Positions 27,402 through 39,940 are shown, counted from the stretch's first letter. The stretch: 64,000 nucleotides of DNA from Siderastrea siderea (GCA_964030785.1 OZ034975.1:14394142-14458141); one strand, 5' to 3'. Program-made: numbers and translations. Notes: a model not told the origin generated them from the sequence alone.

Positions 27402-27945
27402 TGGCTGTTCTTAGGGTTTTCACTATAACAAGACTAAGAACCGTTGACCGCAGCGGTAAAAATTCCACCCATAGACCCTTCCACCGTTTTTTTTTTCAAC
27501 TTTTGACAAGGAACAGTTAGTGAAATTTATCGACACTGCTAGAATTAGTAAACTTGCCGAGTTTGAGAGTGATATGTCAGAAACAAGCGAGGATATAGCT
27601 CCGAAAAGTCGCGAAATTATACAGACGTTTGCATGGTGCCGGGATACAAACTTGCCCCTCACCATACAGACGTCTATAAATTTGGCGACTTTGCCGAGCC
27701 ATATCTTTGTGAATTTTCATCCTATCACTCTCAAACTTGGCAATTCACTGATTTTAAGGCGCTCTTTCTAGTAGTGTCGATGGATTTACGTTAAAAGTTT
27801 TAAGTTAAAAAAAAAGAAAAAACGTGGAAGGGTCTATTATCCAGGCTCTCTCCCGGCGACCGTCCACTGACCAAAAAGCTTGAGGACTCTAGGTAGGGAA
27901 TTGCGGTTAACGGTTCTTAGTTTTGTTATGAAACAGCCAATTAAA
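27402..27945. repeat. Nested inverted repeats (~540 bp)
   Basis: TTGGCTGTTC..ACTAAGAACCGTTGACCGC near 27402-27455 is mirrored by GCGGTTAACGGTTCTTAGTTTTGTTATGAAACAGCCAA near 27901-27943. An inner pair (TTGCCGAGTTTGAGAGTGAT with ATCACTCTCAAACTTGGCAA) lies within. It is probably a decayed non-autonomous transposon downstream of the cyclin promoter. Confidence 0.6.
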
Positions 27946-27946
27946 A

Positions 27947-27949
<3 letters not shown>

Positions 27950-28006
<57 letters not shown>
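27950..28006. repeat. (AT)n microsatellite followed by T-run
   Basis: An uninterrupted AT dinucleotide run of about 57 bp, directly followed by about 20 T. Confidence 0.95.
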
Positions 28007-28023
<17 letters not shown>

Positions 28024-28639
28024 TTAACACTACTGCTAGAGCCCGGTGCAAGAGTCTCTGCCAGTGACCACCCGCTGATCAAGTAGCCTGAGCCCCCTGG
28101 CAAGGAGATTATGTCCACGGAGGGATTACGTTAGGGATCATCGGTAATAAACGAGAAACGGTATGAAGCAACGGATCCTAGCTTTATCGCCAGCAGCCCT
28201 CAAGAAGGCAACCGGGAGTTGAATTTCTCCCGTTTGACACACTAGGATCTTGTATTATTGGCCAACCCGACACCTTTTTTAATTAACTGAAATTTTGGTC
28301 GACGCCTGTGGCCTACCAACGTCTGTGCCGCGGAAAAGCGGGATTGGGCACATAGAACTAAAAAGGAGAGGCTCGCTGCACTCAGAAAGGAATCGAAAAC
28401 AGCTGTGAAACTTTATTACTAATACTCAGTGAGGATTGGTGAGGCGCATTAGACAACAGAGAAACAGTTGGCGTGCTACAGACTTAAAGAGAAAAGTAAA
28501 GCATCCACTCTTGCTTAATACTTAAGTATAATGGTCGAATGGAAGAGGCTAGATAAGATAAGATAAGATAAATTCTCTGAGTTTATCCTCATTCCCAGTC
28601 CATATCATAAAAATATCAGATGGACTGGGAATGAGGATG

Positions 28640-29630
28640 AACTCAGAGAAATTATTGAATATTTGAACAATTTACATCCGACAATCAAGTTTACCTCAGA
28701 GCAATCATCATCTTCAGTTGCTTTCCTAGATCGTTGACACTACCGTATCCATCAAGGACGGTAAAATTTCAACAGATCTCTATATGAAGCCAACTGACAC
28801 CCACTAATACCTCCTCGGCTCATCTTGCCACCCATATCATACAAAAAGATCCATCCCCTACAATCTTGGATTACGCCTCCGCCGCATTTGTTCAGATGAC
28901 ACCACAATTTAACAAACGCTGTGATGAACTCGCCAAATACTTAAAGAAAAGTGGTTACAAGGAAAAACTCTGAACCAGCGTGAGATCAACAAAGCTAATT
29001 AAACAAGTTCCGCGAGATCAAGCACTAAAACCAAGTGTCCCAAAAAACAAATGTAACCAAGGCATCTCCTTCGTAGTCACCTACAATCCAGCTTCTCCAA
29101 ACCTTAACAAGATCATTTCCAAACACTTTCCCATACTTCAGTCTTCAAACCGTTGCAAAGAAGTTTTTTCTGAAAAACCGTTCATCGCATACAGACGCCC
29201 ACCCAACTTCCGCGATTTCCTCGTGAAAGGCAAAGTAAAAAATGTACAGACACAAACAAGCCCGCCAAGAATCAAGACATAGCTCAAAGAAATGCAAAAC
29301 CTGCTCCTTCATTCAAGACGGTCTGTCATCTTGTACATTCAAAAACACAGGCCAAGTACATCATATCAAGCAAACAATCACTTGTGCATCCAAAACCTCA
29401 TCTACATGATCCAATGCCGACATGCACGCCAAATGCTCCAGCAGAATACATCGGACAGATACAACGCGAGCTACTTGACAGATTTGGAGAGCATCCTAGA
29501 GCCATACAAAACAAGACAACCGATGCAGTATTGCAGCACCTTAATCAGAAGGGATACAAACTCACGGACATCAAACTCATTCCACTCGAACCAGGAGCCA
29601 TAATCGGGGAAGGAGACCGTAACTAAATAC
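28640..29630 (+). pseudogene. Penelope-like retroelement fragment (RT 3' part and GIY-YIG end)
   Basis: Broken frames read as a reverse-transcriptase C-terminal region (NNLHPTIKFT..., SVAFLD, DLYMKPTDTH, LRLRRICSDD, then FRDFLVKGKV at about 29210) and a degraded GIY-YIG-type endonuclease (YIGQIQRELLDRFGEHPRAI near 29450-29520). RT followed by GIY-YIG is the domain order of Penelope-like elements. Stops and frame changes show it is inactive. It lies about 600 bp after the AT microsatellite. Confidence 0.7.
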
Positions 29631-29949
29631 CATTTTCATTAGTGGCGTTGGCCCCATCAAAAAAGATAAGTGTGCTAATGTCCCCCTTTACCGAAGTGGC
29701 CGAAATGAAGATAAAAAAATAGCGCTATACTTTCAACCAAATGCTCTCGCGGTGCGTTATCAATCGTTGACAAAATAGAGAACTGCAAAAACACCAAGAA
29801 AAAAAAACTACTTCCGTTGATGAGAAGGAGAAAGATAAAGTAAAACTTCATGCTGCCCTAGTACTGAATATTACTTACGGGGCAATTTACGAACCTAGAA
29901 GGGATACGTAGCGCAGCGGACGTGGCAAGGGTTTCAACAACAGAGTGAG

Positions 29950-32740
29950 CTTAGTTTTTCTCCGTCAGCAACCCGGCGAGAAAATCCTTTGTATCGAAGT
30001 TAAATTAAGGAGAAATTACAACTGAACGTCACTGAGACACAAATCTAAGTTGTTTCAGAGTGCTTGATTTCAGAACGAAAAGAAACTGTAGAAACAGAAA
30101 TTTACGCACTTGGCGCTGTGTTTACAATTTCTTTCATCGTCAAGTCAATCACTTGTTCTTAAAATTTTACAAACAGTAGGTTTTATATATATGGAAGGCT
30201 TTAACTCCGAAATATCGAGACAAGGCAAAATGAAGCACAGTAAAATGGGACAGAAGCATTTATTAAAAATTGTCACACTTTTATGGCGAGTCAGTACAAA
30301 AATCATGCAGCAGTCTGAACAACAAGCATTTAAGAAATTCAGTACCATAAAGGGCCACATTTTTTGGCTATTCCACGCAAGATTGACACTGGTTTACCTG
30401 TACTCGTTGTAGTCTATCTGTGTTCCAGAAGCTCCAAGTGTTCAGATACAAATCGGGTGCCATGTGAAATACGTTGAATTTCTTTCACAGTTGTTTGAGA
30501 GTTGCCTTTACCATTCCGTCCGCGGGCTCTAAACTGAGAATTACTGCGTTTTGTGGTTTGCGTTTAAAAAAGTAAGATTGTGAATTCCAATGTTCCTCAC
30601 CTTCGTGGTCTTGTTTCAGTGAGCTTCATAGAAATTATCGTTCAAGTTAACATGTTAACTCTGTCTTCAGTTCGATCAAACAAACACATGATGGCTCCGT
30701 TGTCAGCGTTGTGCAAAAGGAGCAATTACAAACTAGCTCATTTGAACTCCTGCAGCTATAACGGTGAGATCGTACAGCTTCAATCCGCTTGGAACGATGA
30801 TTACAACAATTTTCCAGGGAAAATCAAACACGTACCACATTTCAGAGCCCATAATTGGAAGATTTTTGCAAACCTTGTGCTTGTACGTTCACTTCGGAGC
30901 AGTTTCATTGATTCATTCAGCTCCGCAAAGAAACACTGCAACACTTCGCAAGGTTTTGGCGCCTTTTTCGGTCAGTCATGTGACCGCGATTCATATCCAG
31001 GGCGCCCTCGTTATACGCAAATTTGCGTGTACCCATGCGCGTTTATGACGTTGAGGGTGGCGCAATTTTCTCTAAAAATAGCAAATTTGTCTTATTCGAT
31101 GGGGCAGCGTGGACCCGCGCTTACGGTCTCCGTCCTCGATTATGGCGCCTGACTCGAACTTAATTCTAAAAGAGAATCCACACGTAGAGCTCGTGAATCA
31201 GTTATAGCGGAGCCAACGCGCTAGCGCGTCAGCGGCGCTCCATTGCTAAGGAAATTTGGTAACCTATCAAGCCAAGAAATTTTGGTAGTAACGTAATAGT
31301 CACGTGACCGTCCGTCCGTCCGTCCGTCCGTCCGTACGTACGTCCGTCCGCACCACAGGGTTACCAATACACTTCATACACTGGATATAACCCTGTGCTG
31401 AATCCCATGTGTTTTTGGCGCGAAATCGCATGTTGACCCGCATTGTAGCAAAACAAGCGAAGACAACAAAAGTCAAAAAAAAATTTGTTAATGGAAAAAA
31501 AAAGTTCAAAAGAATACTCAGTTGTCTTTTTGATGTTCACTCTCGTCAAAGTTACTTTTTTAACGTCTGTCGTTAGCCGTTACGTCCAGCGTTAGGTTTT
31601 TGCAATGATAGATAACCAACGAGGTGCAGCAATTCCGAGTAGAATAATTGTTTTATTTAAAACTCAACCACCATAAATTTTGTAAAATCAAGAAAGAAAG
31701 ATAAATTGAGTAAGAGACAAAAAAGGGACAAGAATCGGTCACATGACTAAACGAAAAAGGCGCCAAAAGCTTGCTAAGTGTGCAGCGTTTCTTTTCAAAG
31801 CTGAATGAATCAAAATGAAACTTCTCCGAACCGACCTGAACGAAGTTTCACAAGTTTAGGGAAAAACATCCACTAATTTTTGGCTCTGAAATGTGGTACA
31901 TGTTTGATTTTTCTTGAAACATTGTTATAATCATCGTTCAAAGAGGACTGAAGCTGCACGATTTCACCATATTAGCTGCGGGAGTTGAAGCGGAGCAAGA
32001 TTGTTATCCGTAGGCACAACGGCTTCTGTCATCATGTGCTTGTTTAATCGAACTAAAGACAGAATTTGAACTTGAACAGGTAATTTCTATGCGGCTCAGA
32101 AACAAGATTACTAGCTGTAGTGAGGAACGTCAGAATTCACCATCTTAGTTTGTTGAAGGCAAGGCACAGTTGTGGACGGTATGGTAAAAACAACACTCAA
32201 ACAACTGGAAAGCGATTCAACTTCTTACAGATAGCATCCGATTTGTATCAGAACATTTGGAGCTTTTAGAACAGAGAGCAACAACGAGGGCAGGTAAACC
32301 AGAGTCAACTTTGCGTGGAATAGCCAAAAAATGTCGCCCTTCCTTCTTTCCTGGTAATTTGTTCGGTTCTTGTTTAGATTGCTGCTTGATTTTCGTACTG
32401 ACTCGCCATGAATGTTTGACAGTTTTTATTAAATGCTTCTCTCTCATTAACTGTGTTTTATTTTATGTCTTGTCTTGATATTTCGGAGTGGAAAGCCTTC
32501 CGGACTGAAACCTACCGCTTGTAAATTTTTTTATGATCGACGTGACGATGAAAGAAATTAATTGTAAACACAACGCTAACTGCTTAAATTTCTATTTCTA
32601 CACAATTTCTTGTCGTATCAAGAAAACAGGCACTGCGGAACAATTTTGATTTGTGTCTCAGTGACGCTGTTGGAATTTCTGTTTAATTTAAATTGTTGCA
32701 AAGTGATTTTTCTCGTCCACTTTTCTCAACAGGTTGCTCG
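29950..32740. repeat. Large inverted duplication (arms ~1.2 kb) around a central repeat
   Basis: The left arm (about 29950-31190) and the right arm (about 31570-32740) are reverse complements with moderate divergence. Examples are GTCACTGAGACACAAATC versus GATTTGTGTCTCAGTGAC, TTTTTGGCTATTCCACGCAA versus its complement near 32320, and matching segments around 30830 and 31880. The centre (31190-31560) is a member of the (CCGT)n dispersed family. There is no intact gene; short ORFs in the arms mirror each other. Confidence 0.65.
31190..31560 (-). repeat. (CCGT)n-bearing dispersed repeat, copy 1
   Basis: It contains the microsatellite GTCCGTCCGTCC at about 31311-31350, the flank GGTTACCAATACACTTCATA and the end GCTCCATTGCTAAGGAAATT. 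Related copies lie at 35.48-37.0 kb and 46.37-46.75 kb in the opposite orientation. Confidence 0.65.
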
Positions 32741-33328
32741 TGTGGAAAATAACTAAAAACTTTCATCTCATATTTAAAAATGAACTAGAAAAGCACGTTA
32801 CCAGTACCTGCAAGGCCTGTTTTTTCCACCTTAGAAACATTAGCAAGATAAGAAACTGTCTATCTTTAGCAGACACTGAAAAGTTAGTTCACGCATTCAT
32901 TATATCTAAGCTAGATAACGCCAACTCGCTATTATATGGACCACCTAAATTTCTGATAGATCGTCTACAAAATGTCCAGAATGCTGCGGCTCGCGTTGTT
33001 ACTCGTACAAGGAAGTATGATCACATCAAGCCTGTCTTAAAGCAGCTACACTGGCTCCCAGTTAGCCAGTGCATAAGTTACAAGATATTACTTTTGACCT
33101 ACAAAGCGCTCAACGGCCAGGCCCCTAGTTACATTACTGAACTGCTAGACCCTTATGTACCACCCAGGAATCTGCGATCCTCCTCCAAAAACTTACTGAA
33201 AGTACCATCTGTCAAGTTAGTAAGTTATGGTCATAGGTGCTTCTCTTTTGTAGCACCTAGCCTATGGAACTCTCTTCCGAATAATATAAGAGAGAGCGGC
33301 TCGCTATCAGATTTTAAGACTTCTTTAA
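32740..33328 (+). pseudogene. LINE (non-LTR) reverse transcriptase C-terminal fragment, 5' part
   Basis: An open stretch encodes the conserved post-RT region of CR1/L2-type ORF2: LVHAFIISKLDNANSLLYG, QNVQNAAARVVT, LHWLPVSQCISYKILLLTYKALNG, and SLWNSLPNNIRES. The N-terminal RT palm is missing. At 33325-33328 (TTAA) the frame is interrupted by an inserted element; its last codons continue after 34922. No introns or promoter are seen, so this is a 5'-truncated relic. Confidence 0.8.
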
Positions 33329-34918
33329 GGTGTTTCGATACAGTTTTTTTGGGACCATACCTAACTTTTTGAATCGGCTCTTAGACAGTCTTCTCCTTGT
33401 CAGATCAACGTGAAATTTGCAATACTTGTTGGTTTTGGATTGAACTTTAGCGTGGTTTACATTTTGTAAAAATCGATATATCCATGACAACGATAAACAA
33501 AAATCCTCGAAAACAGTAAAATTGAATTTTTGAACGATCCAGCTTTCGCTTCGAAAAGAGAATACCAGCGTCTTAAACTGTGGTGTATGGCAAACAAAAT
33601 ATACAAGAACAAAAAAATTCTGTATGTTTGTTTTGAAGTAAATCACAAAAACATTTTCAACCTTAGTTTTTGCCTAGTAATAGTAAATGCACTGAAAAAT
33701 AATCAACGCTTTGACGAAATGGCTAGTAAATACTGTTAAAATGAGTCTTTTACTTACTATTTTACGCCTAGAAAGTTTTGTTGAAACTGGTGTTCGCGAT
33801 CTCGAGAACGACTTGTTTTTCTAAGATCATTCGCGTAATAATTTTGTGGTAATTTTTTATTTTGAGCGCTTTTGCGAAAATATTAAGAACGGCTCGATAG
33901 ATTTTTTTTAAACATTGAACATGCGTGCTTGACGATGTGACCAATTTTAGTTTTGAGTCTTACATTGATTCACTAGAACACTTTTAGATTTAAAGTTAAA
34001 GAGGATGTATGAACCGACGGAGAAGGTTGCGTTACAAATTCACAGTTGGCAAGTAGATGCTAATATATTCAAAGTAATGCGTTATTCATTGCTTCGTGAT
34101 TTTTATCTGGTTTCTTTGCTCTTTGTTGCACTGTAGATTACAACGAAAAGTAAAAATCACGGAGGAATGCATTGCGCATTACTTTGAATATATTAGCATT
34201 TACTTGCCAACTGTTTATATGTAACGCAAGCCTTTCCGTCGGTTCATACATCCTCTTTAACGTTAAATCTAAAAGTGTTCCAGTGAATCAATGTTAATAA
34301 GACTCAAAACTAAAATTGGTCACATCGTCAAACACGCATTTTCAATGTTTAAAAAAAATCTATCGAGCCGTTCTTAAGATTTTCGCAAAAGCGCTCAAAA
34401 TAAAAAATTACCACAAAATTATTACGCGAATGATCTTAGAAAAACAAGTCGTTCTCGAGATCGCGAACACCAGTTTCAACAAAACTTTAGTAAGTAAAAG
34501 ACTCATTTTAAAAGTATTTACTGGCCATTTCATCAAAGCGTTGATTATTTTTCAGTGCATTTACTATTACTAGGCAAAAACTAAGGTTGAAAATGTTTTT
34601 GTGATTTACTTCAAAACAAACATACAGAATTTTTTTGTTCTTGTATATTTTGTTTGCCATACACCACAGTTTAAGACGCTGGTATTCTCTTTTCGAAGCG
34701 AAAGCTGGATCGTTCAAAAATTCAATTTTACTGTTTTCGAGGATTTTTGTTTATCGTTGTCATGGAAATATCGATTTTTCCAAAATGTAAACCACGCTAA
34801 AGTTCAATCCAAAACCAACGAGTATTGCAAATTTCACGTTGATCTGACAAGGAGAAGACTGTCTAAGAGCCGATTCCAAAAGTTAAGTATGGTCCTAAAA
34901 AAACTGTATCGAAACACC
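33329..34918. mobile_element. TTAA-flanked long-inverted-repeat element (1590 bp)
   Basis: Terminal repeats start GGTGTTTCGATACAG and end with the complement, flanked on both sides by TTAA (33325-33328, 34919-34922), the target duplication of piggyBac or Kolobok transposases. Each arm is about 780 bp and the loop near 34110-34150 is short, so the whole element is almost a palindrome. Matching ORFs occur on both arms but encode nothing recognisable. It sits inside the LINE fragment, which is continuous across it. Confidence 0.85.
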
Positions 34919-34922
34919 TTAA

Positions 34923-34980
34923 AGACATACCTTTTTAACAAATTTTAAATATATAGATTTAGCCAAGCCTAAAAGCGGAG
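34923..34980 (+). pseudogene. LINE fragment, 3' end after the insertion
   Basis: The last codons of the LINE ORF, its stop and a short AT-rich 3' end (TTTAGCCAAGCCTAAAAGCG). The same tail sequence recurs at about 44680-44715, marking another truncated copy. Confidence 0.6.
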
Positions 34981-35111
34981 CCCCCCTTTTTGTTTTGTTT
35001 ATTTGTTTGTTTGTTTTTTTTGCTGGCAGTTATTAACTTGTGAAAATACTCTCATTCAAGTCGTTAAATTAAAAAAAAAAAGAAAGAAAAGAAAAAACAA
35101 AAGAAAAAATT

Positions 35112-35186
35112 TCCGATCCTCGCTGAGAGCCGAACCCGGGCCGTCGGCATATGAGGCCGGATATTAGTCTACTTGGCCATGAGCGT
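35112..35186 (-). repeat. tRNA-derived SINE-like sequence
   Basis: The minus strand reads GGCCAAGTAGACTAATATCC, a CTCATATG loop and GGCCCGGGTTCGGCTCTC, with a B-box-like GGTTCGGCTCT and a T-rich tail following (35060-35111). It looks like a tRNA pseudogene or SINE head. The stems are imperfect, so a working tRNA is unlikely. Confidence 0.45.
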
Positions 35187-35479
35187 TTATTGACATTTTT
35201 CATGTTAATTTTAATACTTATTTCTTTCTTCGCGACAAGCCGTCTATCAGCATGAAAATGCTGGTGTTTTTCCTGGCAACATGTGTTCGGAACGCCGTAA
35301 AAACCATGGTTGTGGACAGAAAAAACCGAAAAACACTAGCTTTGCTATATTTGGCGTCGAAATCGCTGCGAAAAGCTGCGCACTCAAGCGGTGTGCCGAC
35401 CGAGTTCGAACAGAACCGACAAGGCAAATTTGAACTTTTCGCCTGAACTTTATCGCCTAATTTTTTCGCCTAAATTGAA

Positions 35480-37000
35480 CTTTTCCCCTTCCACCAAAAA
35501 GACAACTGAGTATTATTTTGAACTTTTTTTTCCATTAACAAATTTGTTTTTGACTTTTGTTGTCTTCGCTTGTTTTGCTACAACGCGGGTCAACATGCGA
35601 TTTCGCGCCAAAAACACATGGGATTCAGCACAGGGTTATATCCAGTGTATGAAGTGTATTGGTAACCCTGTGGTGCGGACGGACGTACGTACGTACGTAC
35701 GTATAGCCTGCGTAGCAGGTGAAAACGGGGAAGGGGAAGGGGAGCAAGGACACGGGAGAAAAATAGGGGACTGGGGGCTAGGGACGAGGGAACGCCTGCT
35801 ACAAAGACCCCTATTTTTTCATTTCTGAATGGTTCCGATTGGTTAATTTTTGACAGCAAGTCCCACGAGAATCACGTAATTTGACGAGGACGTGCTGTTA
35901 GAAGATTTCAACTTGGTAGCGAAATTATCTTGAAACCAGAGCGAGAAACGGCAGTTTAGAGCTCTTCTAAAGGGAAGAGATGTTTTAGCGGTTTTGCCAA
36001 CGGGATAAAGTCCTAGAAAGAAAAGATTTTGTCATTGTCAGAGAAGATTTTAAGCAAGCATTGCACCGTTTCACGCGTGAATTTCAAGGCAGTGTAAATA
36101 TCCTGTTATCGGAATGAAGACTCGCCTTTTGAGAACTATAAATCGGAAGAAGCCCTAAGAAATGCCCAACGCTATAAGCGAAGAAATTATTCTTTGAGAA
36201 CAGATGGTTGTTTTAAAGAGATATCTGCCGTTGCAAGACATCACTGTTGCAAGACAAGCTGTTGACTTTGTAGGGAATCCATGGTAAAGTAAATTACATT
36301 TTTGATTGTAAATTTGTATTGAGATATTTATTTTTATAATTGCCCTTTTCTTCATATTATGGCTTTCGCGTAACTTTTGAAAAACGTGCGGTTCGGTCAA
36401 TTTAATGCCGTTCAAAATGTATCGCGGTTCTTCGCTTGCGTGTTTTAAAATAAGCTTACCTTTCTTAGAAGCGCAAATTGAACGCGTTTGGTTTTCAGAA
36501 GCAAAGGGAGTTTATCTTAATACATCTTTTATTGTGAAAAGCTTTGTGTCTCTTATTTCGAAAATAAGCGCCGTTGAGTGTTGTTCAATTACATAAAATA
36601 CTCTTTGATTTGAAAAAGAATTCTCATCCTAACTTTATTTTTAGACGCTTCATTGAATTCCTGCGTGAAGTCAGTCATGCAAAAAAGCGCGCGCCTGTTT
36701 CTGATTGGTGGTTGCATTGACAGTTAACTTAATTGGATTACATAAAAATCGGTGGGCGGAGATGAAAAAATGGGGTCTTTGTAGCAGGCGTTCTCTCGTC
36801 CCTAGCTCGCAGAACCCCATTTTTCTTCCGCTCCCCTTCCCCTTCCCCGTTTACGCCTGCTACGCAGGCTAACGTACGTACGGACGGACGGTCACGTGAC
36901 TATTACGTCACTACCAAAATTTCTTGGCTTGATAGGTTACCAAATTTCCTTAGCAATGGAGCTCCACTGGCGCGCTAGCGCGCTGGCTCCGCTATAATTA
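35480..37000 (+). repeat. (CCGT)n-bearing dispersed repeat, copy 2, interrupted
   Basis: Sequence matching the 31.2-31.56 kb copy in reverse begins at about 35490 (GACAACTGAGTATT..) and runs to the ACGT microsatellite at 35690. It resumes after 36872 (GTACGGACGGACGG, then GTCACGTGACTATTACGTCA) and ends near 36990 with GCTCCGCTATAATTA. The gap is a separate inserted element. Confidence 0.65.
35706..36869. mobile_element. TA-flanked inverted-repeat element (1164 bp)
   Basis: Ends GCCTGCGTAGCAGG and the complement are flanked by TA on each side, inserted in an ACGT microsatellite. Both ends carry subterminal GGGGAAGGGGAAGGGGAG-type blocks and the sequence GCCTGCTACAAAGACCC, mirrored. A partial relative lies at 48.10-48.19 kb. 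No transposase ORF is present. The TA target suggests mariner-type mobilisation. Confidence 0.75.
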
Positions 37001-37925
37001 GACTATTGGTTAGTCAGTTGATTAGTTATTCAGATAGTTTAGCTAGTCAGTTAGTTAGTAACTTAGTTAATTAGTTAAGTTAGTTAGTTTAAAGGTTTTA
37101 ATGATTCTTAGTTTTTTCATTTTACAGCTTAGTTATTTTATTAATTAGTTTATTTTTCTCATGTTTCAGATATTTTAACGTTCTTATCAATTTTATTGGT
37201 GACATTTTTAAAATTATTGTAAAGCGCTATTGGATAGCACTAGAAATAGCACTCTATAAATGCAGTATTATTATTATTATTAAAACAACAAGGGAAAACA
37301 TAAGCGAAAAAACACAATGCAGACCGCTGCGGAAACAGTAAAATCGTCTTATTTTCCTTCAAAAATCAGACTTTAGCAAGACTTTCACCGACAGCTCTTT
37401 TTGCAGCATTCTTTGGAAAACTAATTAAGATCAAGAAGAGTACTCGTGAAACTACAGTTGCTTTAATGAACTCACTTCAGTTACTCCCGACAGCGACTCG
37501 ACAGACTTTGCAATCTAAATACCGGTGCGCATTTTTCACTGATTCGCATGCCCACTGGCTGTTTAGTTCTGTCATTCATTAAACAACTTTGCTAAAATAA
37601 ACAATATCGCCTGGACATCAGGCCGTTTACCGGGAAGAGTCACCCGAAAAAGGTTTTCTGACGCTTCCAAGCACAATTATGGAAGGAAAATGGCACAACT
37701 TTTTCGCCCGCGATCGCGCGAAGTACTACTCGGTTGTTTTAAAGAACACACCCTAAACTATTTTTCATCAGTGGATTAATTTTTTGGTTGCACGAAAAAA
37801 AAAGGTCGAAGTCAAACGCGCGTATAGTGATGAAATTGCAACTACAAATTTAAATCACAATGCGCGAGCAGAAATTTGAAAAGCTTCACGCGCGCGTGAT
37901 AAAATTTGAAGTCCTGCGAATTTAA
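37000..37925. other. Non-coding AT-rich DNA
   Basis: It starts with TTAGTTAGT-like low complexity (37000-37110) and has a short ATT run at 37267. No gene is recognised. Confidence 0.4.
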
Positions 37926-37927
37926 AG

Positions 37928-38260
37928 TCAATGTTTAAGCCACACGGGGCTAGCGTTCCCAGACTGTGGATGAGGCGTCTTTCCTCGCGTTGTCTCCCCT
38001 GGGTTCCTCCCGTGGTTTGTTTGAGACGGACACTCGCATGCCGTTGATTCCGCCATGGCAAGAGAGGATCCTCTCTTGGCCATGGTTAGGGAGGTTAAAA
38101 TGTTCGGCCACAGGGAAACCGGCCCCTTGGTATCGTGTGTTGTGACTGAAACCCTCCACTGAACGGAGATGCTCACCAAACTGGTCAGAGACCCTGCGAC
38201 CAGTTTCGCTAATGTACATGGCATGACCGCGGTGACATGCGATAACACAGATTACAGTGG
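37928..38260 (-). pseudogene. Penelope-like GIY-YIG endonuclease fragment
   Basis: On the minus strand, HAMYISETGRRVSDQFGEHL followed by RSVEGF and HFNLPNH matches the GIY-YIG core (YIGETGRRL.DRF.EHL) of Penelope-like endonucleases, with the expected HFN...H spacing. It is truncated at both sides and abuts an AAT microsatellite. Confidence 0.7.
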
Positions 38261-38264
38261 CCGC

Positions 38265-38267
<3 letters not shown>

Positions 38268-38326
<59 letters not shown>

Positions 38327-38327
38327 T
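38268..38327. repeat. (AAT)n microsatellite
   Basis: About 20 AAT units without interruption, next to the Penelope fragment. Confidence 0.95.
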
Positions 38328-39470
38328 TTATTACTTAATATTGCGCAAATTAACATACATACATGATCAAATGCGCATTACAATATAACGAAAAGGAAAT
38401 TATGTTTCTGTCAATAAAATTAATTAAAAAGAGAGTAAAATTTATGTACACCTAAATAGAGTTAAAAATTATATGCGAGAAAAAATAGTGAGTCTTTAAC
38501 TGTCCCTTAAAAATGTTATTCAGTCGAACCGACTTTTAAGTCGAACACCTCCGCCAGTGGAAGGGATTATGGCCGTTTTACCAGTGAAGGTATAAGTGCG
38601 GCACCTCGATCTACCACAAGGAAAAGTTCCGGCCGGTGCTTGCTTGTGTTCAGGCAGGCCGAGACGAGAAAGAACTGTGAACCAACATGTCTCGAAGATT
38701 AGAATCTCTCTGATAGATACACATGGGTTTGTCACCCTAAGTGCCTACATAGACACAACGGATTCATTATCACGGGAGCATCAACTGCCCCGATATAAAT
38801 AACATTAATGTTGTCTGGCCATGATGTTTGCTTTTTCAAATTAATGGACGGAATGTACTAGGATATTTATTACACGGTCCATAGCCCGTAGGGCGAGGCC
38901 GTCTATTGGGACGGGAGGGGTGGATGTGCTGTGTTTGTGACCGTTGCATTCTTGGGGATAGGGATAGGTATATGTGGTTGGCAGCATCGATAGCTTCGCA
39001 CGTTTTTCCGCACTAGGCAGCTCTTTGTTTTTGAGTTTGGATTTTAGGCTACTTCTTGGACCAATGACATCATGTTATGTTGCCCAATGCCTCCCCAGAA
39101 TGTTTAAACACAACCAGACGAAATGTTATCCTTCCATGTATGTTTAATCAACTAGATTACAAATGTTAAGTGGAAACACTTGAGCAGGACTTTCTAGAAA
39201 ACGTTCTTATCTTAAAAGGAATTCATTACCTAACAACTCTAACCGAGTTAGTTGGGAATCGCTTCTTCTCAAGTAGTCACGTAAACTGGAATAGGTGATA
39301 CAGGTAACACAATTCTATTAAATGCAATTGACAATATGAGAGCTGTAGGAAAATTCGGGGTTGTAAGGGCCGTCATTAATAAACCACAGGTTTTCTTTTT
39401 TTTAAATCTAATTATTGTTATGCGCATTTGAACATTTTAATGAAATTTGCGTAGTTAAATTGCATTATTA
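38328..39470. other. Non-coding DNA, no recognisable gene
   Basis: AT-rich to 38520, then moderately GC. Short ORFs only, with no protein motif seen. Confidence 0.4.
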
Positions 39471-39473
39471 TTA

Positions 39474-39940
39474 CCCCGCTGTCAGGACGGGGTCTAGTAA
39501 TACCCATTTTTTTTCATTATTGATTATTACCCCGCCGTGAGGACGGGGTCTAGTGATACCCTTTTTTCCCGTTCTGTTTTTTTGGGGTAATCACTTGCCC
39601 CAGACCTCCGGTTTTCGCTCGGCCAAAGAAATACTCGTCGTGTCTTTCGCTACACAGCCAAGGGCTTTTAACTTGAGTGACCGTAACATATTTTACACCC
39701 CCCGGGGGGGAGGGGGAGAACAACGGCGGGGTCTAAGGCCCCTGGGGCTTTTCTTGTTTTCCACTTTTTTCGTGGTCACTTGCTCCAGACTCCTGGCTTT
39801 CGCTCGGCCAGACAAATACTTGCCGTGTCTTTTGCTACATTTGCTAGGACTTGTATCTTGAGTGACCTTAATAAGTTTTACACCCGGAGGGGAGGGAGAA
39901 CAATGGCGGGGTCTAAAGCCCCTGGGGCTTCTCTTGTTCG
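39474..39940. repeat. Repeat cluster with CGGGGTCTAGT and GGCGGGGTCTAA units
   Basis: ATTATTACCCCGC.GT.AGGA followed by CGGGGTCTAGT occurs twice (about 39468 and 39523). A longer unit (GAGAACAACGGCGGGGTCTA then CCCCTGGGGCTT) occurs at about 39714 and 39896. The last copy supplies the altered 3' end of the decayed cyclin copy. Confidence 0.65.

Noticed and set aside
27837..28118. ORF with YIYIYI run
   Set aside because: Translation of the AT dinucleotide microsatellite.
33314..34948. Identical ORFs on opposite strands (110 and 115 codons)
   Set aside because: They are mirror images from the two arms of the inverted-repeat element, without any recognised protein family.
35112..35186. Functional tRNA gene
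   Set aside because: Stems are imperfect and the B box is off consensus; better explained as a SINE head or tRNA pseudogene.
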